Assembly (NCBI GenBank): GCA_000231825.2
Contig: JH720318.1
Coordinates: 700,539-764,538 of the forward strand
Length of the DNA: 64,000 nucleotides
Direction: 5' to 3'
From: Tetrahymena elliotti 4EA
Taxonomy: Eukaryota > Ciliophora > Oligohymenophorea > Hymenostomatida > Tetrahymenidae
The position numbers and the translations under genes are program-made. Of the stretch, positions 1-12,372 are shown in pieces. Each line of letters starts with the position of its first letter. Position 1 is the stretch's first letter. The notes beneath the pieces were generated by a model that made no database searches, was not told the DNA's origin, and saw only the letters and a program-made list of their open reading frames with translations.

Positions 1-1559
1 AAACCATTGTCATCCAAAATGTTAATCTATTTTAGAAGGAAAATTATTATTATTTTTAAGTATAAAAATTAAAGAGTTTATTTACTTAAGGTAAGTTATG
101 ACGTAAACCACATCTGTAATCATTAGGATCGTGAGCAGGAGTGATCTTGACAGCACCAGTACCGAAGTTCATATCAACCAATTCATCATCAGCAATTACT
201 ATCATCTTTCTGTCAGGAATGAAAGGATGGATGAGTTCCTTACCAATAATATCCTTGTATCTGGGATCCTTGGGGTGGACAGCTAAATTATATTAATTTG
301 TGAATTATAAATAGTTTATAACAAAATATGTCAAATAAATATTGCAAATCAAAAGCATAATTAATGTAGTTACCAACTGCAACATCACCCAACATAGTTT
401 CAATACGAGTAGTGGCAACGATAATTTCCTTGGTGGGATCTTCTTTTAATTTGTAAGCAAAATGAATGAGGACACCAAATTCATATTTTCCATCATGACC
501 AACGATGTTTCTTGTGATGGGTTCTTCAATTTTTTCATGATTAACTTCAACATCACTGATAGCAGTTTTAAGAGCACAACTCCAATTAACCAATCTATTG
601 CTTCTATAAATTAAACCCTTTTCAAATAAGGTGCAAAAAGCTTCCTTAACAGCCAAACTGAGTTATTCATCCATAGTGAAATGGAATCTGTCCCAATCTA
701 AACTGCTACCTACTCTTCTCAATTGCTTGTTAATTTAGTTACCGTGCCTTTAAAAAATAATTAAAATAATTAAATAAAAATTGTTTAAACTGAAAAACGG
801 TTGAAAGTAATATGAATTAATTTTATTGAATTTTTAAATTAATTCTCCTATTTAAACTTTTTCAACTTTTTTCCTTCTTTTAATTTTTTAGATAGAATTA
901 TTGTTTTTTTTCAAAATATTACTTTTCCTTCCATTCCCAAACTTTATCAACAAAAGCTTCACGACCAATTTAAAATCTGGTTTTATTCTCTTCTTTTAAG
1001 AGCTTCTTTTCAACAACTGAGTGTGTGGCAATACCTGCATGATCAACACCAGGTAAGTATAAAGTTTCAAAACCTAACATTCTCTTTCTAATATTAAAAG
1101 AATATTTAAATGAGTTTAGTTTCTTAAAATAAAAAATGCTAGCTAATTCAAAATTTACCTTCTAATAATAGAATCTTCAACTGCAGATGTTAAACCGTGA
1201 CCAATATGTAAGTAACCAGTTACATTTGGAGGAGGGATAACCATAACATAAGGTTTTTTTGATCCATTCAATACATTTTAAGGGTTAGCATGGAAATATT
1301 TTTTAGTTTCCCAAAATCTCATCCAGTGTTATTCAACAGACTTAGGCTCATAAGCTTTAAGCATAGCTTCATAATTTCTTTTTTATTTAATAGCCTCATC
1401 TAATTCAACATTAGTTTCTTCAACTTAAGGCTTTGATTTATCTTAAATAAGATAACTAGCAACTTTCTTATTAGCTGCAGGCTAAGCTTAGTATGCTTAG
1501 TAGGCCTTTTTTATATTTAAAATAATTAATTTAGAATATTCTACAATAATATTTTTCAT
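1..1559 (-). CDS. VARS: Valyl-tRNA synthetase, 5' part (continues past the window edge)
   Basis: Charges tRNA-Val with valine; class I synthetase of the cytosol and/or mitochondrion. The protein shows the class I signature [14 protein letters not shown], then [14 protein letters not shown], the editing-domain stretch [13 protein letters not shown] and [16 protein letters not shown], all typical of ValRS. Exons (minus strand): 1159-1559, 923-1087, 374-747, 86-282, 1-26; introns are GT-AG and each splice restores the family sequence, for example LGDVAVAVHP across the 283-373 intron. The KMSKS half and anticodon domain lie outside the window. The start is uncertain: ATG at 1559 is in frame, but an upstream exon 1738-1806 (MDIFAQEDMNRLTLFKYFS..., intron 1506-1737) also joins in frame and resembles a mitochondrial presequence. 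Identity is certain; the N-terminus is not. Confidence 0.95.
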
Positions 1560-2948
1560 TAATTTTTATGCGCTCAAACAATATGAATTCTCTTTGATTT
1601 AATCATGAAAAAAATTAATTTAGTTAGAAGATTGAAATGATTTTCAAATGCTAATTGCTAATTGGGCGTATTTCAAACAATCGAATCATTCTGATAAATT
1701 GATAAAGAGCTAGCTGAAAGAAGAATAAATAATTTACTTTATTGTAAGTGCTAAAGTATTTGAAAAGTGTTAATCTATTCATATCTTCTTGAGCAAAAAT
1801 ATCCATTTGTTTTTGATAAGAGTCTACCTATTAATAACCAATTTTTAGTTTTTCTAAATTTAACTATTTCTCACTAACTAATTTGAGTAAGTCACAAACT
1901 TTTTTATTTAAATAAATTAATTATTTATAATTATTTAAGAAAGGAAATCTTTTTGACGAAATTTCCTACTGTTCTCTTATCTTATTATTTTTGCTTTACT
2001 AAATCTATTTAGAAATATCTTACCTTCTAAAACTGAGTATTTTTTTAGCAAGATTTATATTTTTTTTAAAGAGCTATGATTCTAAATTAGAATATTTTAT
2101 TAGATTTATTATAAAAAACAAAAATACTTTTCGATTATAAATCATAAAAATTTTATATAAATTATATTGATTTATCTATTTTATAATATATTTTAATAAT
2201 AAATTTATCTACTTAGCATAAGGAGACACTTTAACTTCACTTTTATTGACGATGAAAATAAGTGCGGAAGCAGTCTCATAATGAGAAACTGAATACATCA
2301 GCTTATTTTTTCAAAAATGTGCCTTATTAGACACCATATGATGATTTATCAAGCAAATATTTGAATTTTCTCAATTATTTAACCCTCTCTATCTCTCAAA
2401 TAAAGGCTATAATTATTATTTGTGAACTACCTAATACAAAACTTTTTGATACAATAGTAAACACAAACATAAATTCTGTCAATTTAACAATTGTAAACCA
2501 CAAATTTAACAAATTATTATAAAGTATTTTAGTTAATTATTTTTAAATTAAGTTACTTAAAAAAGTAGATAAAAACTATAAATCTTATCATTTCTTCTAT
2601 TTTAAAAGGTAAAATTTTCTAAAATAGAATTAATAAACATATGTTTAAATATATTTTTTATTTAAGAATGTAATTTTTCTTTTTGTAACATAAAAATTAA
2701 AATAAGAGTAGTTTTTAGTTCTAAAATTTTTATTTTTCACTATTTTTTCCTGAAACATTATTTTATGTTTGTAAAATAGTATTATTTAAAATTTACATTA
2801 CATTTAAATTAATTTTATATTTTGTAATAGCTAATTTGTAACTAATATTTTTTTAATTAATAACATGAACATTTTGATAATTATGCCTTGCTTTTAATTA
2901 TTTTTTTTGATTACTGATATATTTTTATCAAAGTAATAACATTTTAAA
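1560..2948. other. Intergenic spacer
   Basis: AT-rich spacer between the divergent ValRS and 2949 genes. It may contain an alternative first ValRS exon (1738-1806) and holds the GC-rich islet at 2219-2310 described separately. Nothing else stands out. Confidence 0.6.
2219..2310 (+). ncRNA. Possible small RNA (C/D snoRNA-like)
   Basis: A GC-richer islet in an otherwise A/T spacer. A C-box-like ACGATGA (2249-2255) and a D-box-like CTGA (2289-2292) are flanked by TATT and AATA, which can pair as a short terminal stem, and a T6 run follows at about 2305. There is no coding potential. The C box departs from the consensus RUGAUGA and I could not identify a target, so this is only a candidate. Confidence 0.25.
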
Positions 2949-5900
2949 ATGGATAGAAGAAAAATTCGAAAATAATTAGCTAAAAAAGTAGAATTAGAGT
3001 AATAGTTAGTTAAGCCAAGAGAGTTAAATAGTAGTGGGAAGATAAATGAATTAAATATTAAGCCATAATCTACAAAATCTGGTACTGGAACTCAAGGTAG
3101 TGATTGGATAGCTGAAAAGCCTCCAAAGTTTTCAATATCAGCTACGAATTTGAAAATAAAAAAAGCACATGCTACAACTTTAAGTGATTTCTTTAGTTAG
3201 TAAAGAGAATAGGCTTTAGGCATTAAGAAATAGCAAAATCCTGCCTCTCAGCAATCATAAAAAAGAGTATACTTGATTTTACATTATGAGATATTTTTTA
3301 TTTAGATGCAATTTAGAATTAGTGACTTATCAATGTTGTAACTTTTTGTTGATTTTAACAAAGTGAACACTATTACACTAAATACATAAAGCATTATTTA
3401 TTAACTACTTCTATAAACATAAAAAGGTTGTTCGTACTAGTGAAAATAAATTCCCACGAATGTATTCGTAAAAGAAAAATGACATACTAAGTTAAAATCC
3501 TATGAATTTCTACCACAGAAATAGCAATGCGATTGTCCAGCACATTCTAAAAATAAGTGAAAATTCTGTCTTATATAACATGGCAAGAAATAAAATATAA
3601 AGTAATGAAAATTATAGCTCTTATAATATGAAGGAGGATAGTCCAGAAGAATCAGCAAAAAATACCAAACCTAGTACATCAACATACCCTAATTCATCAC
3701 TAAGAAATGTGAATTAACTAAACCCGCTAAGAAATTTGACTTCTTTTAGCTAGTAAAAATAATAGGTTTAATTTTAAGAAAGTGAATTCAGCAAACAGTA
3801 GGATTCTTAAAATGAGCTAAAATAATAAAAAAATATTTAAAATGGATAAAGTAAAGAGTAGTAGATATAGCATGAAATCAATTATTAAGAGCCCTAAAAT
3901 AATAATGTTAAGAAAATTTACACATAAGATAACAATTCTAAATTTTCAAGAGAATAAAGTGCACCAAATTTGACTTATTTTCCTTCTGCTGGTAGTACTT
4001 CAAGGGGTAGCATAAGTTAAAGGACTTTGGGATAAACTAATTATAAATTTACAGATAAAAAAAGAGATGAGATTAGAAATCCAAAAAAGTTTTATTTTTT
4101 AAATTCATTAAATTTTAAAAATTATAAATACCCTCGTCCTCTAGAAATGCCTTATGAGAGAGAAAGTGAAAAGCTAACTCGTATGCCATTATACTTATTA
4201 CCTTAATCAGCTCCTTCATAGTAGATAGAGGATATATGTATTAGCAAATATTACAATGAAGTGCAAGAAATAGAATAAAGTATTGTGGAAAAATAACAGA
4301 CTTTTTTACAAACTTCATAAAGAGATATTAGTGAATAGTAAGGTTTATACAGTGATAAACCAAACGAAGGAGAATTTTTGCATTTAAAAGATTTAGAAGA
4401 TATGAAATCAAAATATTTGAGTGAAATTTAGTACTTACAAAAAAAATAAGTGTCTCATGTAAACAAAGGTAAATTTAAAGTAAATGCCAAGTATACCTTC
4501 AGCGATTCGAAAAGTAAAGATTTAAATTCAATCAACCTAAGAAGTAATAAGATAGAAGACATTAGTGATTAGTTATACCGTAAAAAGAATAAAGTAGAAG
4601 AATAAATGGCCGTTACTAAAGCTAATCTAAGCAGATTATATTCTGATAATTCATCTTTGATGCAATAAAATAGTTCTGTCCATAACAAATTATAGCTGAA
4701 TTAAACTATTTAATAACTTTTTAAAGATTTAGTGCTTCAATCAGATGAGCTTAAATCAAATCATAAATATACTGAAGATTATAGATAAAAATTAGAAGAA
4801 TAAGATGAAGAAGGAGTTGAACCTGAAGAATATGAGTAATATGATGAATATGAAGAGGAATTTGAGAATAAAGACAGTTAAAATAAATCAAATAGAAAGA
4901 AAAAATCTTAAGATATTAATAGAAGTAAAGAAAACTAAGAAGATGCTGCTTATATTTAAGAAGAAACAGAAGAAGAATTTTAAAACGAAGCTTCAAGCTA
5001 TAAGCATACTGAAAATTAAATATAATAACAAATAAATGCCCAAGAAGAATATATTAACAGATTTATCAAAAATAATCCAAGCTCTTCTATTTATGGCTCA
5101 CAAACGGATAATTAAATCCCATCAATAAAGTATCAGGATTATGATGAAAATGAATAGATTGAATTTTAAGAAGACTAATAATTGTTTGATCAACAATAAT
5201 ATTAATAAATGTAAGCTAAACAGCAAGAAATGGTAGAAGCTCAAGAAGATGAAGAAGAAGAAGAGGAAGATGATTAAATTAAAATACATTCTTTAGCTGA
5301 TTTTAAAAATACTCACCCTCTAACAGATAAAGACTTAATTTATAAAAGTAATTTTAATTAGGAATTATTAGATTCTATTTCAACAATTTTTATAAAAATT
5401 AGCTTAATTAGGTTAGCTAATGATGACTGTTTTAATAGAAACATTTTCAGTTTTGAAATATAATCGACCAGCATTAAGAAACAGAATACTTCTATCTTTA
5501 GGTCTGAATCCTATAGACTCTTTTTAGTCAGTACCTAAAGATATTTTTAAGCTTTTTTATGAAATTCTAGTATCTAAAACTGCTACAGTTGAAGAAAATG
5601 TATAATTTATTATTAAAGTAAGACACATTATTATTAAATAATTTAAATGAACAACAACAACAAATTTTAAAACTAAAAAATAGTTCTTTAAGTTAGATGA
5701 CGATGATGAAGAAGAAATAAGAGAATAAGATAAATAAGAATAAATTTTAAAAGGAGAGTAAAGTAAATAAATAGTCTTAAATAGCTAAAAATTGGTTATA
5801 GAAAAAAATGAATTCAAAAGAATACTTAGAATTCTAACAATTTCTATTGATGAGAAAGCTAAATAAGGAGAAAAAAGTCTATTTGATTACATGATAGAAA

Positions 5901-6028
5901 ATTTAATATTAACAGAAGTAATAAAGCCAAATGAATAATAAGTTGATCTTGATTAGTTCAAAAGTATATTAACAGAAGGTAAAATAAACCCAAAAGATAT
6001 AATAGACCTAATTTGTAATTTATAATGA
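2949..6028 (+). CDS. Acidic, Q-rich hypothetical protein (929 aa)
   Basis: Not recognised. Exons 2949-3266, 3427-5347, 5412-5617 and 5684-6028 join in frame to 929 codons plus TGA; all introns are GT-AG. The N-terminal third is basic and Ser/Asn-rich (starts MDRRKIRKQLAKK). The middle is strongly acidic and Gln-rich, with runs such as EEEEEDD near 5250. The C-terminal part after the third exon looks helical and globular (FSVLKYNRPALRNRILLSLGL..., then FKRILRILTISIDEKA...) and could be a divergent helical-pair or EF-hand-like domain, but no clear calcium loop is visible. The first intron (160 nt, ends AAAAG) is the least certain junction. Likely a cytoskeletal or ciliary scaffold by composition only. 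Confidence 0.75.
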
Positions 6029-6773
6029 CATATTTTAAATTTTATTTATTTATTATTTATATTTGCTTTCAGCCTTAAATTCAAATCATTTATTTATTTT
6101 ATCTAAAACTTATATTAAACAATTTAAAAAACTTATTTTCAGATTTATTTGTGATAAATTAATATTAAGTTGAAAAATATTTCATAATTAATATGTACAA
6201 AAAAATAAATAAACACCAAAAACCAGGTGAAAAAAAAGTAAAACATAAAAAATCCTAAACAATAAATAATTAATTTATTTTCTATTAAAACATCCATCTA
6301 ATAAATTAAAGTGAATATAAAGATTTAATAAACATTTATTCAACTTTTCATTTTTTTAATTTCATAAAATCTGATAATTAAATTTCCCTTTAAATTATTA
6401 AATTTTTTTAAATAATTTTCTTTTGAAAATCTCCTTGAATGAAAATAAATGTGAAGTAAGTATCATAGACTTTATGTTTTTGATTAAAGAATTTATTATT
6501 CGAAATAAATATGACTTGAATTTTAAAGATTTTTTAAAAATTGTTAATTCGAAAAATCAAAAATATTTTTTAGATTTCAATTTATTTAACATGGAGAAAT
6601 AGATAGATTAAATGAAATGATTTCAATTTAAAGAATAATTTAATATGGTTTTTTGAGGCAATTTTACTAAAGTGCATATGGAATATTTTTAGAATTTTTG
6701 CATTCAACATCATAAAAATAGGAATGAATTATATTGATATTATTAATATTATTGTTTATGCTTAATTTTTTAA
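6029..6773. other. Intergenic spacer
   Basis: AT-rich spacer between convergent 3' ends. No gene, repeat or structure that I can support. Confidence 0.6.
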
Positions 6774-7724
6774 TCAAAGAGCAAGTTAATCTAATAAAGC
6801 ATTACTAAATGCATCATCCTATTTCTATTATTAGGCAGGTTATTATTAAACTTGAACTACGGGTTTTTGTACTTATTAAGCAGCATTAACATTAGCAACA
6901 GGGATTGAGTTAATTTGAGTATGTAATTTCATGGCTTCTTCTTCTTATATTTCTTTTTCATAAGCAGCAAGCTCATCTTAGATGTCATCATTATTAACTC
7001 CTAATTCTGCTTATTGCTGAATATAATAAATAAAAATTAGATTTTAAGAATATCTTCATGTTAATTTTATTGAAGAATCATCTAATAGTTAAAAAAATTA
7101 CTTAAAACATGGCATCAATTTGCTTTTGATCTTAATCCATTTCTTATAATTCAGCTAAAGTATCTTCTAACTTATCAAAATCAGTGGTGTCCTTTAAGAC
7201 TTAAGCAGCTTTTGACAAAACCCTGTTATAAAATAGATTTTTAGAAATAAGTAAAGCAATTTTAATGTAAAAATGTGTGGAGATTTCATTTCAATGTTGA
7301 GAAAAGGGTAAGATTTAAAAATGATCTAAAAATATAAATAATTAAATGAATAAATTAATTACTCAGTGGAATTCATGTTTTCAAGTCCATGCTCAAGTTA
7401 CATACGAACTTTTAAGAAGACTTGCTTTTAGTTTTCTGCTCTATTAATATACTATTCAAGTTACTAAACTTCCTATAATTTGAATGTGGCCTATTTCTTT
7501 TTTCCTGCTCTAACTAATTCCTTTACGGTAACTCTTAAGTCATCAATTCTTTAGGTGTATTTATCAATCTTCTTTTCAAAATTATCTTCTTACAACTTTA
7601 TCTGATATTAAAGTCTTTCAAACTCTTCTTTGTGATTAGGAGCTTTATTTACAGGTTAGGCAGGCTATTATTATGGGGCTTCTTTTTAAGGTTTATCGCT
7701 ACCTCCGAAAAGTTTTTTGAACAT
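6774..7724 (-). CDS. ESCRT-III subunit, SNF7/CHMP family (241 aa)
   Basis: ESCRT-III proteins polymerise on membranes for multivesicular body sorting, scission and repair. Exons 7363-7724, 7102-7222 and 6774-7016 give 241 aa. It starts MFKKLFGG, the usual short amphipathic N-terminus. A basic helical core follows (VKELVRAGKKKQATFKLQEV, LEQYINRAENQKQVFLKVRM), then an acidic C-terminal half (DFDKLEDTLAELQEMDQDQKQ, ELAAYEKEIQEEEAMKL). This basic-then-acidic charge layout and the length are typical of the family. The stretch before QMDAMF resembles CHMP6/Vps20 about as much as CHMP4/Snf7, so I leave the subtype open. A Q-rich linker ends in DDAFSNALLDQLAL, which may act as a MIT-interacting motif (inference). 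Confidence 0.9.
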
Positions 7725-8905
7725 TTTAATAGTGGGTTTTATTTTTTTTTGAGTTTTTGATCTTTTAATTTCTTATTTTTTTATTATTTTTTAGATATTT
7801 TTTTTCCCTTCAAAAATGATAAGTAGGTTTAATGCAACATCATCCAAAGCAAATGATTTTAGAATTTTTCTCTAATCAATTTTTTCTATTCTAATAAAGG
7901 CGACTATTACTTATGTTATCTTTCTTTCTGCTGATATCATCCAAATCTAATTTTTATAGTGCCTGCCAACAATAAAAAGTGTTTAAATCATATGAATCGC
8001 TCTCTTTTTTTATCTCAAAAATACGAACCTTATTAATTTTACTTAATCAATAATCTGTAATTTTCTAAAGGTAAAATTTAGAATTAATTTTTAAAATTTA
8101 TCTACAACTTAGGGATTAGTAAAAATAATATTTGAACATTATGTTTGTTCATAAATTTTTTGACTCTTAACCAAAATTTAATAATCCCTTGCAAATAAGA
8201 AAATGTTTAAATGCCTTATTTTATAAAATATTCGAATTAAAAAAATTTTTGAATTTAAGTAGAAAATAATTTAATTTTTTTATGTTTATTTTTAATGAAG
8301 TAAAGAGTAGGCTGAATATATTACGATCTTCTTTCTGTCAAAATACTAACAAATAATTTAAATTTAAATGAAAATTCATCTATTTTAATTCCAAATAATT
8401 TATTTTAATCCATATTAAATTTATTAAATAAGTTTTATTTAGAAACAAATCTAAAATTTTATAAAAAATATTTTATTAAAGTATGAAAAATAATTTTATA
8501 ATAGTTAAAGAAGTGACTATCGAATCCATATTATTTAAAATTATTATCTTTTTTTATAAAATGTTTTTATTTTCATAAATTGTAACAAACAAAATTTAGA
8601 ATGTATTTTATGCTTATTCGTTAAATTAAAAATTAATATTTCAATTACACTTAATATTTTTAAGAATTTTAATAATAATTTATTGATAGAACTGAAACAG
8701 CCCTTTAAATTTAAGATTATAACAAAATTTGTTTGATTAATTGTACTTTTAGAAACAACTTAATATTTTTGTAAAATATTCACCTAAATCTAGGATTTAT
8801 TAAAGGCATTATTGAAATATTCTCTTAAGATAATTTGAATTTCTATCATTTTACATTTATTGTGAGCTTTTCAAATCATCTATTTATTTGTTAAAATTCA
8901 AATAT
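7725..8905. other. Intergenic spacer
   Basis: About 1.2 kb of A/T-rich DNA between the divergent starts of the SNF7 gene and the gene at 8906. Promoters for both must lie here, but I see no distinct motif. Confidence 0.6.
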
Positions 8906-11202
8906 ATGAGCTTCTCTAAAAGTTTCTCTACAGAAAGAGATGAATTTTTTGATGATTTAGTAGACATTAAATAATAAGCATTGCATCCTCTTCTTACTAG
9001 CACTTAATTATATACTCAAAAATTAGATTCAGAAAATTCATAGAAAAATATTATTTTTTCCTCTGGGCTTAGAGATAGCCTTGAGGTTGTAAATGAATAT
9101 ATCAAGCTTATATTTAAGAATTTAGATTAAAACATTTTCACTAATCAAATAGAATAAAAAATTGTTCCTTTTAGTGCTAGTAATAGCTTGCTGTATTGTG
9201 AAAAAATGCTATTTTTTGGTTATCATGAATTAGACCAAGACAATTAGTGTTAAGAAATGGAAAATTTAGAAGAGCAAGAGCCTGTAAATTATTTTAATCT
9301 AACTTTCATTTTCATATATTTTCTGTTAGATATTTATGTTTCATAAAAATATAATAAGCTCTTTATCTAAACAATATTTTCATAATCAAAAGAAAAAACA
9401 AAAAATTGACAAATGGATGAGATCTGTAATTAATGTAGATATTGTGATGCCAATAGTAGAAAATGTATAGTAAAGTAAAGTTTTGGACAGTGATAGAGAA
9501 TCTACTCATTCAAAAAGTAGTAGAGTTTCTGATGTGAGTAAATGGAGAAAAAACTACTCAAGCAATTAAAAGGGTGGCTAATCAAAAAATATTTAGGCAA
9601 TTCTTGAAGATCCGGTACCTGTAAATATGGAAAAACCACTTGAATATGATGAATTTGAAGAAAGAGTTAGAGTTATTAAAATGCTTGAAATTAAAAGAAA
9701 GTAAGAGATGGAAATGTAAGAATAATAGGCAAAAGAAGTAAGAAAATAAATAATTTAGATTCCTTATTAAGATTTTGCTAAATTAAACTGTTCTATGAAA
9801 AAAGGAAATAAAAAAGCAGTAACAGACTTTGAAAAAAGAAATAAAAGGATATAAATTTACATATGACTTTGATGGTAAGATACTTAATACAAAAGGAATT
9901 AAAACTGATAAGCTACCTCCTTCTAATTATGTTGTATAGTAAACTTACATAAACAATACAGTTAATTTTTCTTTAATTTTATTTAAAGATATAACTTAAA
10001 GGATGATAATCTTATCAAGGGAAAAGATACAGCATCAAGCAAGCAAGCTATAAAAAGCATGAAAGATATAGAATCCAAATCAAATATTGTCAATCCAAAT
10101 CTGATAAATACAGATTACTAAAAGTACATATAACTATAATAACAATAAATACTCAAATAAATGTAAAAGAAAAAATCACTTACAAATATTTAATCATAAT
10201 AATAAATATCGAGGCAAGAATCACTTACTAAGTTAGAAAAAAATATGATGAAATAAGCATAATAATAATCAACACCTTTTGAATATGATAGCTTTATGCC
10301 TTCGTTAGGAGTTAAACTAATTTATGAATAAAAGATAAAAGAAGGAGAGAAATATAAACATGAAATATCAGATTTAGATCAATTAGATAGATAGCTTAAG
10401 ATGCACAAAGAGAATGAACCTATTCATATTACAAAATCTGATTATCGTAAACTAACAGAAAAAGGAAATTTAAATAGAAATAATTCAATGCAGGCCATGT
10501 ATTATAACCAATAGGAAACAAAAAAAAATTAATTTCTGCAATCACTTAATTAAGATTCAAATATGTCAAATAACAATTTAAATAAATTTAATGACTTTTC
10601 CTCTATTTTAAAAGCTGAGAATAAAAGAACTTAATCTTTACACAATAGCTAATAAAACATATCTATTAAAATAGAAAATCCATAATTGATTTAAGGATTA
10701 TTTGTAAATCCCGATGAAATAAATATTCCTACATTAGGTGATAAAAAAGTAATTTTAAAACATCATAAAACTAATTTTAATTTTATTATTTTTAAATCAG
10801 CTTCCATAAATTCCTGAAAGAACCCATAAGTCCTAATAATAGAAGAAATCTCCTAGTGACTTGTTTAATCTAAATATACTTGATGATAACAATTGGGGCA
10901 AATCTAAAGGTGGTACATTTTATCTACCAGATTAGCACATAAAAAAACCAACAAATGATGACTTTAAAAAAAGCTTAAGCACACTATACAAGCTGCCAAG
11001 AGAAAGAGATTTACTGCAAGCTAAAAAAAAGCATGAGATGCTGATAAATCAATAAATAAAAGAATAATTTTCTAAAAAAAATAACTAAGCAAAAGATATA
11101 GAAAAATTAACTAAAGAATATCAGGTTGGATTTAAGTAGTCATTTTATAGTACAAGATCTGTTTTTGAAAATAATCTAAGAATGACCTATGGAAATTTCT
11201 GA
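8906..11202 (+). CDS. Hypothetical protein (693 aa)
   Basis: Not recognised. Five exons (8906-9283, 9330-9737, 9805-9938, 9989-10748, 10801-11202) join in frame to 693 aa ending ...YGNF. The N-terminal 130 residues look folded (LRDSLEVVNEYIKLIFKNL, SNSLLYCEKMLFFGYHEL). A charged coiled-coil (KMLEIKRKQEMEMQEQQAKE) is followed by the compact motif GYKFTYDFDGKILNTKGI, the part most likely to be conserved. The rest is Q/N/K-rich and low in complexity. The intron 9738-9804 ends in an unusual AAAAAAG acceptor; the others end in TTAG, AAAG or TCAG. Function unknown; composition suggests a cytoplasmic or axonemal structural protein. Confidence 0.7.
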
Positions 11203-11626
11203 TCAGTTAAAATTATAAAAAATGAATTGAATATTTTTGATTGATTATTTTTATATTATCTCAAAATCAAAATAGATTGATTAAACTGCTAAATTAAAAT
11301 TAATATGTTAAATTATTATTTTTAAATGAGTAATTTAAAAATTTTTGAATAATATTATTAAAGTATTCCTATAAATACAAATCATACATTCTTTTTGTCA
11401 AAAATAATCTAATTTCAATAATTAAAAAAAATTTCTCTTATCTTTCTTCATTAATCCTAATTATAACATTGAACTCATTTGTTCAATTACATCAGTTGCT
11501 GGTTGTTGCTATATAAAATAACACTTTTAATTAATTGAAAATTTCATAAAAATATAAAAATTTGCAAATAATTAATAAATAAAGGAGCAAGCATAATTTT
11601 TATTACAGTTCAATCAATTTAAATAA
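11203..11626. other. Intergenic spacer with an isolated exon-like fragment
   Basis: Mostly A/T. On the minus strand 11398-11508 a TATATAG acceptor is followed by 36 open codons and TGA (QQPATDVIEQMSSMLQLG...). No upstream exon fits before the Ras gene, so this is a remnant or chance. Confidence 0.35.
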
Positions 11627-12372
11627 ATGGACGATTATAGTATTAGTAGCCAAGGTAACTCTGATGCTGTTAAAATAGTAGTATTAGGTTAGGGAGGTGT
11701 AGGAAAAACATGTTTAATATTGCGCCTTAGGAATGATGATTTTGATGAGAACTATGTTCCTACTCTATAAGATACATACCATAAAAACTTAGTAGTTGAT
11801 GGGTTAGTCACATAACTAGGTAATTGGCTTACAAATTTATTAAAATAGGGTCTTTTTGATCAAAAAGCTTTCTAAAATTTAGAATTTTAGTAATATTAGG
11901 ATGTCACTATTTTTTATTTTATAAATTAGAAATTCTTGATACAGCAGGTTAAGAAGATTATGAAGTACTTAGAGATATGTGGATAAGAAATGGATAGTGC
12001 TTTATTTTAATGTATAGCATCAATAATTAAGAATCTTTTGAAGATGTTAAGAGCTTGGTTAAGAGAATAGAGTTAGTTAAATGCATCAATTAAAAGACAT
12101 TTTAAGAAATGAATATACAAATTATAATTGTTGGCAGCAAATTAGATTTAGAAAGCGAAAGATAAGTAAAAAGAGAAATTGCAGAAAACTTTTCTAAGTA
12201 GCATAATTTACTATTTAAGGAAACAAGTGCCAAAACAGGATAAGGATGTGTTGAAGTATTTGAAGATTTGATAAGAAAATAGAAAAATTAACAAAAAGAC
12301 ATAAATTAAAAATAGAGTAAAACCAAACAAAAAACTAAGAAAAAAAGAAGATTTAGATGCACTTTGATATGA
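11627..12372 (+). CDS. Ras-superfamily small GTPase with CAAX box (211 aa)
   Basis: Membrane-anchored GTP switch. Two exons, 11627-11819 and 11930-12372. G1 is GQGGVGKT (residues 21-28). The switch I threonine is T46 in YVPTLQDTY. G3 is DTAGQE (68-73), with the catalytic glutamine in place. G5 is ETSAK. G4 is unusual, GSKLD instead of NKxD. The C-terminus is a polybasic stretch (KTKKKRRFR) followed by CTLI, a good CAAX prenylation box whose last residue favours geranylgeranylation. The protein is longer than typical Ras mainly because of the Q/K-rich linker before the CAAX box. Overall it is closer to Ras/Rap/Rheb than to Rab or Rho, since it lacks a Rho insert and a double-cysteine tail; exact subfamily unassigned. 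Confidence 0.92.
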
